Source: CATQGW01 sp965242565
Lineage (GTDB): Bacteria; Chloroflexota; Dehalococcoidia; Bin125
Length of the DNA: 64,000 nucleotides
NCBI GenBank assembly: GCA_965242565.1
Contig: OZ251457.1
Location: 930,001 to 994,000, forward strand
Direction: 5' to 3'
The notes beneath the pieces are model-generated. The model was given only the letters and a program-made list of their open reading frames with translations. It made no database searches and had not been told where the DNA came from. Positions 8,076 to 17,022 of the stretch are shown here, piece by piece. Position 1 is the first letter of the stretch; each line of letters starts with the position of its first letter. The position numbers and the translations under genes are program-made.

Positions 8076-8504
8076 CTAGCGCCCGTCGACGCGCAGCTCC
8101 GCCAATTCGATCTCGTCCACACCGGAGGTCCGCCAGATGCGAACGCGCACCTGGCGGGCTGGAGGCGGCAGTTGCACGACGCCCGACTGCCACCATTCGC
8201 TCGATCGCCGAGGCGTGTACCGGTTCGGCATGGGGATGCGCGTCGACCCGCCAACTCGGGGCACCTCAACGAACAGCGCAAACTCGACCGTGTTCGGTTC
8301 GTCCGCCGGGCGCACGCCGATGCGGACCAGCGCGTCGTCCTCGTGGACATCGTTCGGGGCGATTGCGAAGACGACGATGCCGACGATGATCAACGCCAGC
8401 ACGAGCAGCGCGAGCAATACGCGCTCAGGCGAAATCATCCGCCGCCAGTCGTCGCGGATGTCGCGGATCGGGCCGAACGACAGATCGGTGAAGCGTCGTC
8501 GCAT
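8076..8504 (-). CDS. Membrane-anchored hypothetical protein
   Basis: 142 residues. A basic cytoplasmic start precedes one strong membrane helix (VLLALLVLALIIVGIVVFAI, about residues 29-48). An outer domain of about 90 residues follows, strand-rich, with ALFVEVPRVGG, a WWQSGVVQLPPPARQVRVRIW stretch and a final strand pair. The outer part may be a small jelly-roll or carbohydrate-binding-like fold ('QVRVRIWRTSGVDEIELAELRV'-type patterns occur in F5/8 domains), but this is a weak impression. The next gene downstream is a second tiny membrane protein 6 nt away. Function unknown. Confidence 0.6.
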   Translation of the reverse strand: MRRRFTDLSFGPIRDIRDDWRRMISPERVLLALLVLALIIVGIVVFAIAPNDVHEDDALVRIGVRPADEPNTVEFALFVEVPRVGGSTRIPMPNRYTPRRSSEWWQSGVVQLPPPARQVRVRIWRTSGVDEIELAELRVDGR

Positions 8505-8612
8505 GGCGGTTGTGGGAGGCCTTTGCGTGATTCTAGTTGCGGGCGTGATCGGTTGAATGTGTTGGGGCTGTGGGTTTGGGAGCGACTTGGAAGCGACTTG
8601 GGAGCGGCGCCT

Positions 8613-9965
8613 TTAGCGGGAGACTTTTTGGGCGGACATCAGGGCGGTGGGGCGCAGGCCGACCGGGGGCGGTGGGAGGATGGGAGCGACGGTAACGCCG
8701 CGGGCGGGGGCGGCGAGGTCGATGCCCTCGGGTTCTGCGCCGCGGCCCCAGCGCAGCCAGCCGAGCACGCCGAGGGCCACGACGACGAACGTGACCAGGC
8801 CGACGCCGGCCAGCACTTCGCGCTCGCCGAGCGCGTCGGCGGCGATTCCGGCGGGCATGCCCATGAATGAGGAGACGCCCCAGGACATCATCGAGAAAGC
8901 CGTCACCCGTCCCAGATAGGCGGGCTCGGTGGACATCACGAGCTTGGCCTGGAGCAGCAGCACCGGGCCTTGCAGGCCGGGGCCGAGCAGCGCCATCGAG
9001 GCGATGGCCATGCCGTAGGTCTGCGCCTGCGACATGACCAGATAGCCCAGCCCCATCACGGCCATCAGCCCCAGAATCAGCGGCCAGGCCCAGCGCGAGG
9101 TGGCCAGCCCGGCGATCAGCAGAGCGATGGCGGCGGCGGCCATGCCGTTGACCAGCATCATCAGCCCCATGTCGGTCGATCTGCGGTCGAGGTGCAGCTC
9201 GAGCAGGGCGGGGGTGAGGACGCGGAAGAGGTAGCCGATCACGACGGCGGCGGCGAAGAGCAAGATCATCAGGCGCAGGTCGGGTCGTTGGAAGACGTAG
9301 CGCGCGCCGGCGGCGAGGTCGGCGGCGATGCTCTTGCGCGGTTCGCCGCTCTCCTCCTGCCGGTTGGGCATTACGGCCATCGTGAAGACGCCGATCGAGA
9401 CCAGCGCGCCCATGATCACGTAGGTGCCGCCGCCGCCGAGCGCGGAGTCGATCAGGAAGGCGGCGAGCATCGGCGCGAAGGGCTGTCCCCAGCTGTGGGC
9501 GAGCTGGTTGAGGGCGACGGCGTTGCCGATCAGCCGCGGCCCGACGATGTCGCGGGTGAAGGCGTGGCGGGCAGGGCCCATGAAGACGAATGTCGCGCCG
9601 AGGATCAGGGTGAGGATGAAGAAGAGGAAGAGGTCGAGGACGCCGAACAGCAGCAGCACGCCGGTCAGGGCGAGGATCGCCGCGCCGGAGCCTTGGCCGA
9701 GCACGATCAGGCGCTTGCGGTTGACGCGGTCCGCGACCACGCCGCCGATCGGCCCGCCGATCAGCATCGAGATGCCGGTGCCCATGCCAACGAAGCCGAC
9801 GGCGGTGTTGGTGCCGCCGAGGTCGAAGGCGACGACCGACATCGCCACGAACATCATCATGTACGCGGTGGTCGCGAACAGGGTGCCCGCGAAGAGGATG
9901 CGGAAATGCTTGTGCGAGAGCGCGGCGAAGGTGCGCTGCGACCACGCGGAGAAGATTCGCCTCAC
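8613..9965 (-). CDS. Major facilitator superfamily transporter, enterobactin-exporter-like (MFS_3)
   Basis: 450-residue membrane protein of the 12-helix MFS branch. After a short amphipathic start (FAALSHKHFRILFAG) there are about 12 hydrophobic segments. A degenerate motif A (GGVVADRVNRKRL) lies between helices 2 and 3, and FMGPARHAFTRDIVGPR at helix 5 is typical of MFS_3/EntS-like permeases. I placed the start at the GTG at 9965, just before RRIFSAWSQ. The frame stays open further upstream only because it lies antisense to selD. The transported compound is unknown. It is divergent from selD with a 114-bp gap. Confidence 0.85.
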   Translation of the reverse strand: MRRIFSAWSQRTFAALSHKHFRILFAGTLFATTAYMMMFVAMSVVAFDLGGTNTAVGFVGMGTGISMLIGGPIGGVVADRVNRKRLIVLGQGSGAAILALTGVLLLFGVLDLFLFFILTLILGATFVFMGPARHAFTRDIVGPRLIGNAVALNQLAHSWGQPFAPMLAAFLIDSALGGGGTYVIMGALVSIGVFTMAVMPNRQEESGEPRKSIAADLAAGARYVFQRPDLRLMILLFAAAVVIGYLFRVLTPALLELHLDRRSTDMGLMMLVNGMAAAAIALLIAGLATSRWAWPLILGLMAVMGLGYLVMSQAQTYGMAIASMALLGPGLQGPVLLLQAKLVMSTEPAYLGRVTAFSMMSWGVSSFMGMPAGIAADALGEREVLAGVGLVTFVVVALGVLGWLRWGRGAEPEGIDLAAPARGVTVAPILPPPPVGLRPTALMSAQKVSR

Positions 9966-10079
9966 GCGAACAAGTCTACGCGCACACCGCGCAGGGCGAG
10001 GCCAACGCGCACTCCGCGTTAGTCTGGCGGCAGGCCGCTCTGTCAACCGCGACAGGTTGCCCAACAAGAGGAGAGCACC

Positions 10080-11135
10080 GTGGTCGAGCGCGAGCTGCGT
10101 CTGACCGATCTGGCGCGCTGCGGCGGTTGAGGCTCGAAGTACGGGCCCGAGGGCCTGGCGCACGTGCTGCGCGACTTGAAGAGCCAGTTCCCGCCCGAGC
10201 GGTTTCCGCAGCTCGTCGTCGGGCTGGATGCGCCCGACGACGCCGCCGTGTATCTGCTGGACGACGACCACGCGCTGGTGCAGACGCTCGATTTCTTCGC
10301 GCCGGTGGTGGACGATCCCTACGAGTACGGCGCGATCGCGGCGGCCAACGCGATGTCGGATGTCTACGCGATGGGAGGGAGCGTGCTGTTCGCGCTGAAC
10401 ATCGCGGCGTTTCCCGAGGATCTGCCGGCGGAGATCGCCGCCGAGATTCTGCGCGGCGGAGCGGAGAAAGTGCGCGAGGCGGGCGCGGCGATCGCGGGCG
10501 GGCACACGATCATCGACGAGGAGCCGAAATACGGGCTGGCGGTGACAGGCGTGGCGCATCCGGACAAGGTGCGGCGCAACGCCGGCGCGCTGCCGGGCGA
10601 CGCGATCATCCTGACGAAGCCGATCGGCACCGGTGTGTTGATCGGGGCGAACGGGGCCGGCGCGGTCGCGGAGCCGCATCTGCGCGCGGCGATCGGGCAA
10701 ATGATGACGCTGAACAAGACCGCGGCCGAGGTCGCCGCCGACTATCCGGTGCGCGCGATGGCGGATGTGACGGGCTTCGGGCTGGCAGGGCATCTGTGGG
10801 AGATGGCGGAGCAGAGCGGCGCGGCGATCGAGCTCGACCTGGATCGCGTGGAGGCGCTGGGCGGGCTGGCGGAGGCGGTGGCGGCCGGCTTCGGCAGCGG
10901 CGGGCAGAACCGCAACCGCGATTTCTTCGGGCCCAAGCTCGAGATCGAGCGGGAGCTGACGGCGCTGGAGGATGCGCTGCTCTATGACCCCCAGACTTCG
11001 GGAGGGCTGCTGATCTCGGCGGGGCTGATCGAGGCGCCGCATCTGGAGCAGGCGCTGCGCGCCGCGGGCGTGCAAGCGTCGGTGGTCGCCAGCGTCGCCG
11101 GCCAGGCTCCCGGCGGCGCGCTGCGGGTTGGGTAG
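10080..11135 (+). CDS. selD: Selenide, water dikinase containing selenocysteine
   Basis: SelD makes selenophosphate from selenide and ATP, the selenium donor for selenocysteine and selenouridine. The full protein is 351 residues if the in-frame UGA at codon 17 is read as Sec, giving LTDLARCGGUGSKYGP. This matches the SelD active-site loop, normally GC[U/C]G[C/S]K, and the catalytic Lys follows two residues later. Further motifs are GLDAPDDAAVY (metal and ATP binding), the TLDFFAPVVDDPYEYG segment, GGHTIIDEEPKYG and the C-terminal DPQTSGGLL. The GTG at 10080 has an AAGAGGAG ribosome-binding site 6-8 nt upstream. Starting instead at 10164 would remove the active site. No selA, selB or selC lies in the window, so the decoding machinery must be elsewhere. 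Confidence 0.93.
10128..10130 (+). other. UGA selenocysteine codon in selD
   Basis: In-frame TGA at codon 17 of selD, at the position where SelD has its catalytic Cys or Sec. The sequence after it can form a GC-rich hairpin (GGCC at 10144-10147 with GGCC at 10152-10155 around CGAG). An alternative pairs CTCG at 10133-10136 with CGAG at 10148-10151. Either might serve as a bacterial SECIS; I cannot decide by eye. Confidence 0.88.
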
Positions 11136-11147
11136 GGCGCAGCCGAC

Positions 11148-11966
11148 ATGAACGATGTCATGAACGACGAAGAGTACTTGCGGATCATCACCGAACCGAT
11201 TCGCCGCTCGGCGAGCTACCGGCCCAAGTTCGGCAGAGCAAGCAGCCGAACCGGTGCATCGCTCGCCGAGTTCCTGGCGATGTACCGAGCAGATCCGTTC
11301 TACACCTGGTTCGGCCTGGACGATCCGCTGCTCTACGCGGCGCACAAGGCGGCAGGCGGTATGACCAGCATCTACCGTCAGATCGGACTGGGTTGCGAGC
11401 GCCTGTTCCGCGCGATCCTGCAAGACACGCTCGACCTGTCGGACGAAGATGTGCAGTGGTCTTACACGGTCCCAACCGCAAGCGGTCGGCCGAAGCGCTT
11501 CCAGCTGGACGGACGAATCTCGATCGAGGCGATCTCCGATAGGAGGGCGCAAACGCGGCTCGCGGACTGGATGCGCGGGGCCTCGTCAGCCGTTGGAGTC
11601 GAACCGGGCGTCGCGCAGAATTTGAACGGCGTCGTCTTCGAAATCCGGCAGGGCTACAAGAGTAAGGACTCGAAACGCCAGAATGCGGATGTCGCCAACG
11701 CGGCGGCCGCGTACGCTCGCGCATGGCTGCCTTGCCTAATCGTTCTCTCCGCCCAGATCGACGAGGACGTGGCGCTGCGATACAGGGAAGCCAGCTGGGT
11801 GCTGCTGACCGGCGCGCCCGGCACCGGCGCGTCTACAGCGTCGTCGTATGCGTTTATGGCCGACGTGATAGGATACGACCTCGCGGCGTTCTTCTCGCGG
11901 AACCAGGAACGGCTGCGTTCCGAGGTTGCGTCCGTCCTGACGCAACTGCTGGATCCGACATCATGA
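11148..11966 (+). CDS. Predicted type II restriction endonuclease
   Basis: 272-residue protein paired with the downstream methyltransferase by a 4-nt ATGA overlap. The fold looks like a PD-(D/E)xK nuclease: an acidic Asp121 in FQLDGRI, then Glu165 in VVFEIRQGYKSKDSKRQ with the lysines of the KSKDSK stretch as the candidate catalytic base, followed by a strand-helix end. That basic, highly patterned segment is typical of type II enzymes, though I cannot name the family or its site. Alternative starts are 11148 and 11160; I kept the first. It lies 12 nt after selD but is probably an independent acquisition. Its sequence composition is somewhat less GC-biased than its neighbours. Confidence 0.72.
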   Translation: MNDVMNDEEYLRIITEPIRRSASYRPKFGRASSRTGASLAEFLAMYRADPFYTWFGLDDPLLYAAHKAAGGMTSIYRQIGLGCERLFRAILQDTLDLSDEDVQWSYTVPTASGRPKRFQLDGRISIEAISDRRAQTRLADWMRGASSAVGVEPGVAQNLNGVVFEIRQGYKSKDSKRQNADVANAAAAYARAWLPCLIVLSAQIDEDVALRYREASWVLLTGAPGTGASTASSYAFMADVIGYDLAAFFSRNQERLRSEVASVLTQLLDPTS

Positions 11967-13249
11967 GCGCCCCACTTCGCCAACGTCTTCGGCAGCGCGC
12001 CGACTACACACATCGCCACAACGCGTCGGCCGGACGGCACGGCTGGCTGCGGCTCACGCCGGCCTATTCGCTCAAGATCGTTGATGAGTTGCTGACCTCC
12101 GTCGATCCAGCCGGCCCGATGGTCGTCCTCGATCCGTTCAGCGGCACGGCGACCACCGCGCTGGCAGCGGCGTACCGCGGTCATCGCGCCGTCACCGTCG
12201 AAATCAACCCGTTTCTGCACTGGTTTGGTCAGGCCAAGACCGCAGCGTACTCACAACAGACACTGGACTCCGCGGCGTCGCTCGGCGTGCAGATCGTCAA
12301 CCTCTCCCGCACAGTCGGTGCGGAAGCAATTACGCCGCCGCCGATGCAGGGAATCGAGCGCTGGTGGAATCCGGATGCTCTTAATCTGCTCCGTCGGCTC
12401 AAGGCCGCAATCGACGAAGTCTGCCCCAGTCCCGGGCAGCACCGCGACCTGCTGCTCATTGCGTTCTGCCGACTGCTGATCGATCTGTCCAACGTTCGCT
12501 TCAATCATCAGTCCCTCTCCGTTGACGCCGAACGCAGCGATCAGCTGCGGATGGATCTGCACGCTTCACCGGAAGATCAGTTCTGCGGCCAACTCGAGAC
12601 GGTCCTACAGAGCGCAGCAGACAACCCGGAGGGCGCGGTGCAGGTCGTCCAGGGCGATGCGCGTGACTTGCGCCAGGTGAATCGTCAGGCGGATATCGGG
12701 GGCGTTGACCTGCTCATCACGTCGCCTCCATACGTGAACCGCATGTCGTACATCCGCGAGCTGCGCCCGCATATGTACTGGCTGGGCTATCTCAGCTCCG
12801 GCCGGGAGGCGGGCGAGTTGGACTGGCAGGCCATCGGCGGTACCTGGGGCGTCGCCACGAGTCGCCTGACCGACTGGCAGTCGCCGCTCGACACTTTCCA
12901 GTCGACGACGCTGCGCGAGGCGGTTGAGCGAATCGCGAGCGATCGCAATCGAAACGGCGCGCTGCTCGCCAGCTACGTGCTCAAGTACTTCGCCGATATC
13001 TGGTCGCATCTCCGCTCCGTTCCATGCACGCTCAACCCAGGTGCGCATGTCCACTACATCGTCGGCAACTCCTCGTTCTACGGTGTGCTTGTGCCGGTCG
13101 AGCGCATCTATTCGGAGATGCTTACCGAGCTCGGCTTTGAGCGCGTCGAATGCGAGCCAATCCGCAAGCGCAACTCGAACAGGAAACTGTTTGAGTTCGA
13201 CGTCAGCGCGAGGTGGAACGGACTGGCGCGAGAGGCGAACAACGCATGA
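11963..13249 (+). CDS. Type II DNA methyltransferase (TSPPY type, likely N4-cytosine)
   Basis: 428-residue SAM-dependent DNA methyltransferase. The AdoMet-binding motif I, DPFSGTATTALA, begins at Asp57. The catalytic motif IV is TSPPY at 253-257, followed by VNRMSYIRELRPHMYWLGYL. TSPPY usually goes with N4-cytosine methylation; N6-adenine enzymes more often have (D/N)PPY/F. A C-terminal segment (HYIVGNSSFYGVLVPVERI) matches the usual motif VIII-X end. Its ATG overlaps the stop of the nuclease gene, so protective methylase and nuclease are translationally coupled. Its own TGA overlaps the ATG of the following oxidase gene in the same way. The recognition sequence cannot be inferred. Confidence 0.9.
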   Translation: MSAPLRQRLRQRADYTHRHNASAGRHGWLRLTPAYSLKIVDELLTSVDPAGPMVVLDPFSGTATTALAAAYRGHRAVTVEINPFLHWFGQAKTAAYSQQTLDSAASLGVQIVNLSRTVGAEAITPPPMQGIERWWNPDALNLLRRLKAAIDEVCPSPGQHRDLLLIAFCRLLIDLSNVRFNHQSLSVDAERSDQLRMDLHASPEDQFCGQLETVLQSAADNPEGAVQVVQGDARDLRQVNRQADIGGVDLLITSPPYVNRMSYIRELRPHMYWLGYLSSGREAGELDWQAIGGTWGVATSRLTDWQSPLDTFQSTTLREAVERIASDRNRNGALLASYVLKYFADIWSHLRSVPCTLNPGAHVHYIVGNSSFYGVLVPVERIYSEMLTELGFERVECEPIRKRNSNRKLFEFDVSARWNGLAREANNA

Positions 13250-14478
13250 CTGCAACAGAAACCACAGCCGCAATCGAGGCCGATGCGGTGGTGATTGGGG
13301 CGGGGATTTTGGGGCTTTCTACGGCGGTGGCCCTGGCGCAGCGGCATGCGGGGCTGCGCGTGGTGGCGCTGGAGCAGGAAGCGGGCGTCGGGCGGCATCA
13401 GAGCGGGAACAACAGCGGGGTGATTCACTCGGGGTTGTACTACCGGCCCGGATCGGCGAAGGCGCGGATGGCAGTGGAGGGGGCGGAGCGAATGTACGCC
13501 TTCTGTGCGGAGCACGGGGTGGGGGCGGAGCGCTGCGGCAAGGTGGTGGTGGCGACGCACGAGCGCGAACTGGAGCGGCTGGCGGAGCTGCGGCGGCGAG
13601 GCGAGGCCAACGGCGTACACGGCATCCGCGAGATCGGCCCCGACGAGCTGCGCGCGCTCGAACCCAACGCGGCCGGGGTGCGGGCGCTGCACGTGCCCAG
13701 CACCGGGATTGCGGACTATCCGGCGGTGTGCGACACGTACCGCTCGCTGCTCGAAGCGAACGGCGGCGCGGTGCGGCTGCGCTCGCGCGTCGGAGGGATT
13801 CGCGTCGACGCGGACGGCGTGGCGTTACAAACCACCTCGGGGTTGGTGCGCGCGCGCTACGCGGTGAACTGCGCGGGGTTGCAGGCGGATCGCGTCGCGC
13901 AGCGGGCGGGCGCGCGGCGCGATGTGCGGATCGTACCCTTTCGCGGCGAGTATTACGACCTCACCGATGATGCGCGCGGGCTGGTGCGCAATCTGATCTA
14001 TCCGGTGCCCGATCCGGCGTTTCCGTTTCTGGGCGTACACTTCACGCGGCGGCTGGATGGAAGCGTGGAGGCCGGGCCCAACGCGGTGCTGGCGCTGCGG
14101 CGCGAGGGCTACCGCTGGCGGGATGTTTCGCTCGGCGACACCTGGGACGCTGTAAGTTATGTCGGCTTCCTGCGTCTGGCGCGGCGGCACTGGCGCACTG
14201 GGCTGGGTGAGGTCTGGCGCTCGGCGAGCAAGCCGGCGTTCGTGGCGGCGCTGCAACGGCTGATGCCGGCGCTACAAGGGTCGCAGCTGGTGCGCGGCGG
14301 GGCGGGCGTACGGGCGCAGGCGCTGGAGCGCGACGGCTCGCTGGTCGACGATTTTCAGATCGTTGAGACGGATCGGATGATTCACGTGCTAAACGCGCCG
14401 TCGCCGGGCGCGACGGCGTCGCTGCCGATCGGCGAGCAGATCGCGCAGATGGCGGCGCAGTCGTGGTTCGGCGGGTAG
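13246..14478 (+). CDS. lhgO: L-2-hydroxyglutarate oxidase
   Basis: FAD-dependent DAO-fold enzyme that removes L-2-hydroxyglutarate, a metabolic by-product, by oxidising it to 2-oxoglutarate. 410 residues is the family's usual size. It has the N-terminal FAD motif GAGILGLSTA and the family hallmark HQSGNNSGVIHSGLYY with the PGSAKA turn. In the middle and C-terminal parts are RGEYYDL, NLIYPVPDPAFPFLGVH and FVAALQRLMPAL. The ATG at 13246 overlaps the methyltransferase stop by 4 nt. Starting instead at 13213 would add a meaningless basic leader inside the methyltransferase gene. The coupling to a restriction-modification pair is probably accidental insertion next to a housekeeping gene. Confidence 0.93.
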   Translation: MTATETTAAIEADAVVIGAGILGLSTAVALAQRHAGLRVVALEQEAGVGRHQSGNNSGVIHSGLYYRPGSAKARMAVEGAERMYAFCAEHGVGAERCGKVVVATHERELERLAELRRRGEANGVHGIREIGPDELRALEPNAAGVRALHVPSTGIADYPAVCDTYRSLLEANGGAVRLRSRVGGIRVDADGVALQTTSGLVRARYAVNCAGLQADRVAQRAGARRDVRIVPFRGEYYDLTDDARGLVRNLIYPVPDPAFPFLGVHFTRRLDGSVEAGPNAVLALRREGYRWRDVSLGDTWDAVSYVGFLRLARRHWRTGLGEVWRSASKPAFVAALQRLMPALQGSQLVRGGAGVRAQALERDGSLVDDFQIVETDRMIHVLNAPSPGATASLPIGEQIAQMAAQSWFGG

Positions 14479-14481
14479 CGG

Positions 14482-15255
14482 TTATTCGTCCAGCACGAGC
14501 GTGACGGGCGCGTGGTCGGACGGCTTGTCGTCGTCGTCGTCTTGGCGTTCGTCGGTATCGATTTCGACGCCGGAGGCCCGCTCGACCAGCGGCTGCGAGA
14601 TCAGGTGATGGTCGATGCGCAGGCCGTGATTGCGTTGCAGGGAGCCGCCGCGGTAATCCCACCAGGTGAAGACGCCCGCCGAGTCGTCGAACTGGCGATA
14701 GGCATCGGTCAGGCCCCAGTCGAGCAGCGCGGCCAGACGTTCGCGCTCGGGCGTGGAGCAGAGCACTTTTTCGCGCCACGCTTCGGGATCGTGTACGTCG
14801 CGGTCGTCGGGCGCGATGTTGAAGTCGCCGCAAAGCACGATCTCCTCGCCTGCATCGCGACCATCCAGCCAGCCACGCAGGCGATCCAGCCACTCCAGTT
14901 TGTATTCGTAGGCGGGGTTGTCGACGGAGCGGCCGTTGGGTACGTAGAGGCTGACGATCCGCACGCCGCTGATGGTGGCGGCGATGCCGCGCGACTGGTC
15001 GTCGTCGGGCCAGGGGATCGCCGTTTCCACCTCGTCGGGCCAGTCGAGGCCGGCGATGGCGACGCCGTTATAGGTTTTCTGGCCGAAGATGGCGACCTGG
15101 TAGCCGAGCGCGTCGAAGCCGTCGAAGGGGAACTGCTCCTCGGTGCATTTGAGCTCCTGGAGGCAGAGCGCGTCGGGACGGTGCTGGTCGAGCCAGTTGA
15201 GCACGCGGTTTTCGCGGGCGCGGATCGAGTTTACGTTCCAGGTTACGATTCGCAT
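14482..15255 (-). CDS. xth: Exodeoxyribonuclease III (AP endonuclease)
   Basis: DNA-repair phosphodiesterase of the exonuclease III/AP endonuclease family, cutting 5' of abasic sites and trimming 3' blocks; 257 residues. It starts MRIVTWNVNSIRA with the catalytic Asn. LCLQELKC carries the metal-binding Glu34, YNGVAIAG follows, GDFNIAP holds the Asp/Asn pair, RIDHHLIS follows, and SDHAPV is the closing Asp-His pair. The ATG at 15255 has AGGAG 8 nt upstream. It overlaps the 3' end of the TrmH-family gene by 13 nt, so the two are co-transcribed leftward. An insertion of acidic residues (DERQDDDDDKPSDH) just before the final motif is unusual but outside the catalytic core. Confidence 0.95.
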   Translation of the reverse strand: MRIVTWNVNSIRARENRVLNWLDQHRPDALCLQELKCTEEQFPFDGFDALGYQVAIFGQKTYNGVAIAGLDWPDEVETAIPWPDDDQSRGIAATISGVRIVSLYVPNGRSVDNPAYEYKLEWLDRLRGWLDGRDAGEEIVLCGDFNIAPDDRDVHDPEAWREKVLCSTPERERLAALLDWGLTDAYRQFDDSAGVFTWWDYRGGSLQRNHGLRIDHHLISQPLVERASGVEIDTDERQDDDDDKPSDHAPVTLVLDE

Positions 15256-16052
15256 TGGGCAATCTCCTGAATGCGCTCCTGTTGCGGCTCCTGTGTTGGT
15301 TCCTGTATGCGTGTCTGCGAGAGTACGACGCCGGCGGCGACGGCGACGTTGAGCGACTCCACGGCGGCGCTGATCGGAATGCTCACGGTCGCGTCGATCA
15401 GCGGCGCGAGGCGCTCGGAGACGCCCGCGCCTTCGTTGCCGAAGAGCCAGACCGTCGCGCCGTTCGCGGGGCGAGGCGGTTCGCCGCCGGTCGGCGCGCA
15501 GGCGACGACCCGCGCGCCGTGTTCGCGCAGCGCCGCCAGATTCTCGGCCAGATCGGCGGAGCGAGCGATTTGGACGCGGAACCAGGCGCCCGTCGCGGCC
15601 CGCGTGACGCGCGGATGCGCGGCGTCGGCGCAGCCCGCGCCGAGCAGCGCCAGGTCGCAGCCGAAGGCCGCCGCGCTGCGGATGATCGCGCCCACGTTGC
15701 CCGGATCCTGCACCGCGTCGAGCGCGACGACGGTCGGGCGCGCGTCCCACTCCAGCGCCGCGATGGCCGCCGCCGTGTCGGGCAGGCGGTCCTCGATCAC
15801 GGCGAAGACGCCCTGCGGCGTGTGGGTGTCGGAGAGCCGCTCGGCGTCGGCGCGGCTGATCGGGGCGACCTCTACGGGCGCGTCGCTCCAAGCCGATGCG
15901 TCCTCCGCCAGCAGTTCGAGGCAGGGCGCGCCGGCGGCGAGGGCGTCGCGCACCAGCTTGTCGCCGTCGATCAGGAAGCGGCGCTGCTCGCGGCGGCCGC
16001 GCGCGGTCTGGAGCTCGCGGAGCGATTTCAGACGCGCGCGGGAGAGCGCCAC
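15243..16052 (-). CDS. TrmH/SpoU-family RNA 2'-O-ribose methyltransferase
   Basis: 269-residue SPOUT enzyme that methylates ribose 2'-OH groups in tRNA or rRNA (RlmB/TrmH-like). An N-terminal substrate-binding domain with REQRRFLIDGDKLV is followed by the knotted catalytic domain. Motif 1 is ALDAVQDPGNVGAIIRSA, motif 2 LFGNEGAGVS and motif 3 SIPISAAVESLNVAVAAGV; the last two form the AdoMet knot. The C-terminal tail is a short Gln/Glu-rich run (QEPTQEPQQERIQE) that overlaps xth. The exact RNA target is not decidable from sequence. It is the first gene of a two-gene leftward unit with xth. Confidence 0.92.
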   Translation of the reverse strand: MALSRARLKSLRELQTARGRREQRRFLIDGDKLVRDALAAGAPCLELLAEDASAWSDAPVEVAPISRADAERLSDTHTPQGVFAVIEDRLPDTAAAIAALEWDARPTVVALDAVQDPGNVGAIIRSAAAFGCDLALLGAGCADAAHPRVTRAATGAWFRVQIARSADLAENLAALREHGARVVACAPTGGEPPRPANGATVWLFGNEGAGVSERLAPLIDATVSIPISAAVESLNVAVAAGVVLSQTRIQEPTQEPQQERIQEIAQCES

Positions 16053-16076
16053 GGTCGGCTCAGCTAAGCAGGACAG

Positions 16077-16919
16077 CTAGAACTGCGCCTTGAGCTCGGC
16101 GTAGCGGTCCAGCAGCGGCAGCACCGTGCCGGCGTCGGCCGGCGGCAGGCCGAAGATGATCCGCTGGAAGCCCATGTCGATCAGCTCGGTGACCTGCTTG
16201 GGGTCCGGGCCGACGCCGAAGACACTGCGCTGGATGCTGTCGAAGGGGCGATCGGCGCGGTCGGCGGCGGCCCGCAGCTCCTCCATCGAGGCGCGCATGT
16301 CGCCGCGCAGGGCGATCGGCAGCCAACCGTCGCAGTAGTCGACCACGCGGTCGTAGGCCCACTTGGACTGCGCGCCGAGCAGGATGTCGGGGCCGTTTTC
16401 CTGCACCGGCTTGGGGTAGGACCAGACCGGGTCGAAGTTGATGAACTCGCCGTGGAATTCGGGCTCGTCCTTGGTCCAGAGTTCGCGCCAGGCGAGCACA
16501 CACTCGCGCGTGATCTTCCAACGGTCCTTGAAGTTCCAGCCGTGGTTCTCGAGCTCTTCGGCGTTCCAGCCGGCGCCGATGCCCAAAATCAGGCGTCCGC
16601 CGGAGATCATGTCGACCGAGGCGGCCGACTTGGCGGCGACCAGCACATCGTGCTCGGGCACCAGCAGGATGCCGGTGGCGAGCTTGATCGTCTCCGTCGT
16701 GCCCGCCGCGGCGGCCAGCGCCACGAACGGATCGTGGGTGTGCCAGTATTCCTGCGGCAGGTCGCCGCCGCCGGGCCAGGGCGACTGGCGGCTGGTGGGG
16801 ATGTGGGTGTGCTCGGGGAACCAGAGCGACTCGAAGCCGCGGTCTTCGGCTTCTTTGGCCAGCTCGCCGGGCTGGATCGCGTAGTCGGTGGGGAACATCG
16901 AGACGCCGAAGTCGGTCAT
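16077..16919 (-). CDS. LLM-class F420-dependent oxidoreductase
   Basis: 280-residue luciferase-like TIM-barrel oxidoreductase. It starts TDFGVSMFPTDYAI and shows the family's ESLWFPEHTHIP strand, LATGILLVPEHDVLVAAKSAA and the GGRLILGIGAGWNAEELENHG phosphate-binding segment. The length and the GIGAGWN motif fit the F420-dependent branch (TIGR03619-like) better than the FMN monooxygenases, so the cofactor is probably reduced F420. The substrate is unknown. It is divergent from the cyclase-family gene and separated from the TrmH-family gene by 24 nt. Confidence 0.9.
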   Translation of the reverse strand: MTDFGVSMFPTDYAIQPGELAKEAEDRGFESLWFPEHTHIPTSRQSPWPGGGDLPQEYWHTHDPFVALAAAAGTTETIKLATGILLVPEHDVLVAAKSAASVDMISGGRLILGIGAGWNAEELENHGWNFKDRWKITRECVLAWRELWTKDEPEFHGEFINFDPVWSYPKPVQENGPDILLGAQSKWAYDRVVDYCDGWLPIALRGDMRASMEELRAAADRADRPFDSIQRSVFGVGPDPKQVTELIDMGFQRIIFGLPPADAGTVLPLLDRYAELKAQF

Positions 16920-17022
16920 CGCATCGCCTTTCGTCTGCGGCCTGTTGCGGTCGTGCGCCGCGCCGCCCCAAGTCTACCGTCTACCGCCCGCTAGCCTGCG
17001 CGCGCAGCGATGGAGGAGCACG

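Noticed and set aside
10080..10163. Reading the TGA at 10128 as a real stop, with selD starting at 10164
   Set aside because: The SelD catalytic loop and a good ribosome-binding site lie upstream and in frame, exactly where Sec or Cys is expected.
8613..11552. A 979-codon leftward open frame joining the MFS gene to sequence antisense of selD and the nuclease gene
   Set aside because: Only the last 450 codons look like a protein. The rest is arginine/histidine-rich antisense sequence, and a GTG at 9965 starts the transporter normally.
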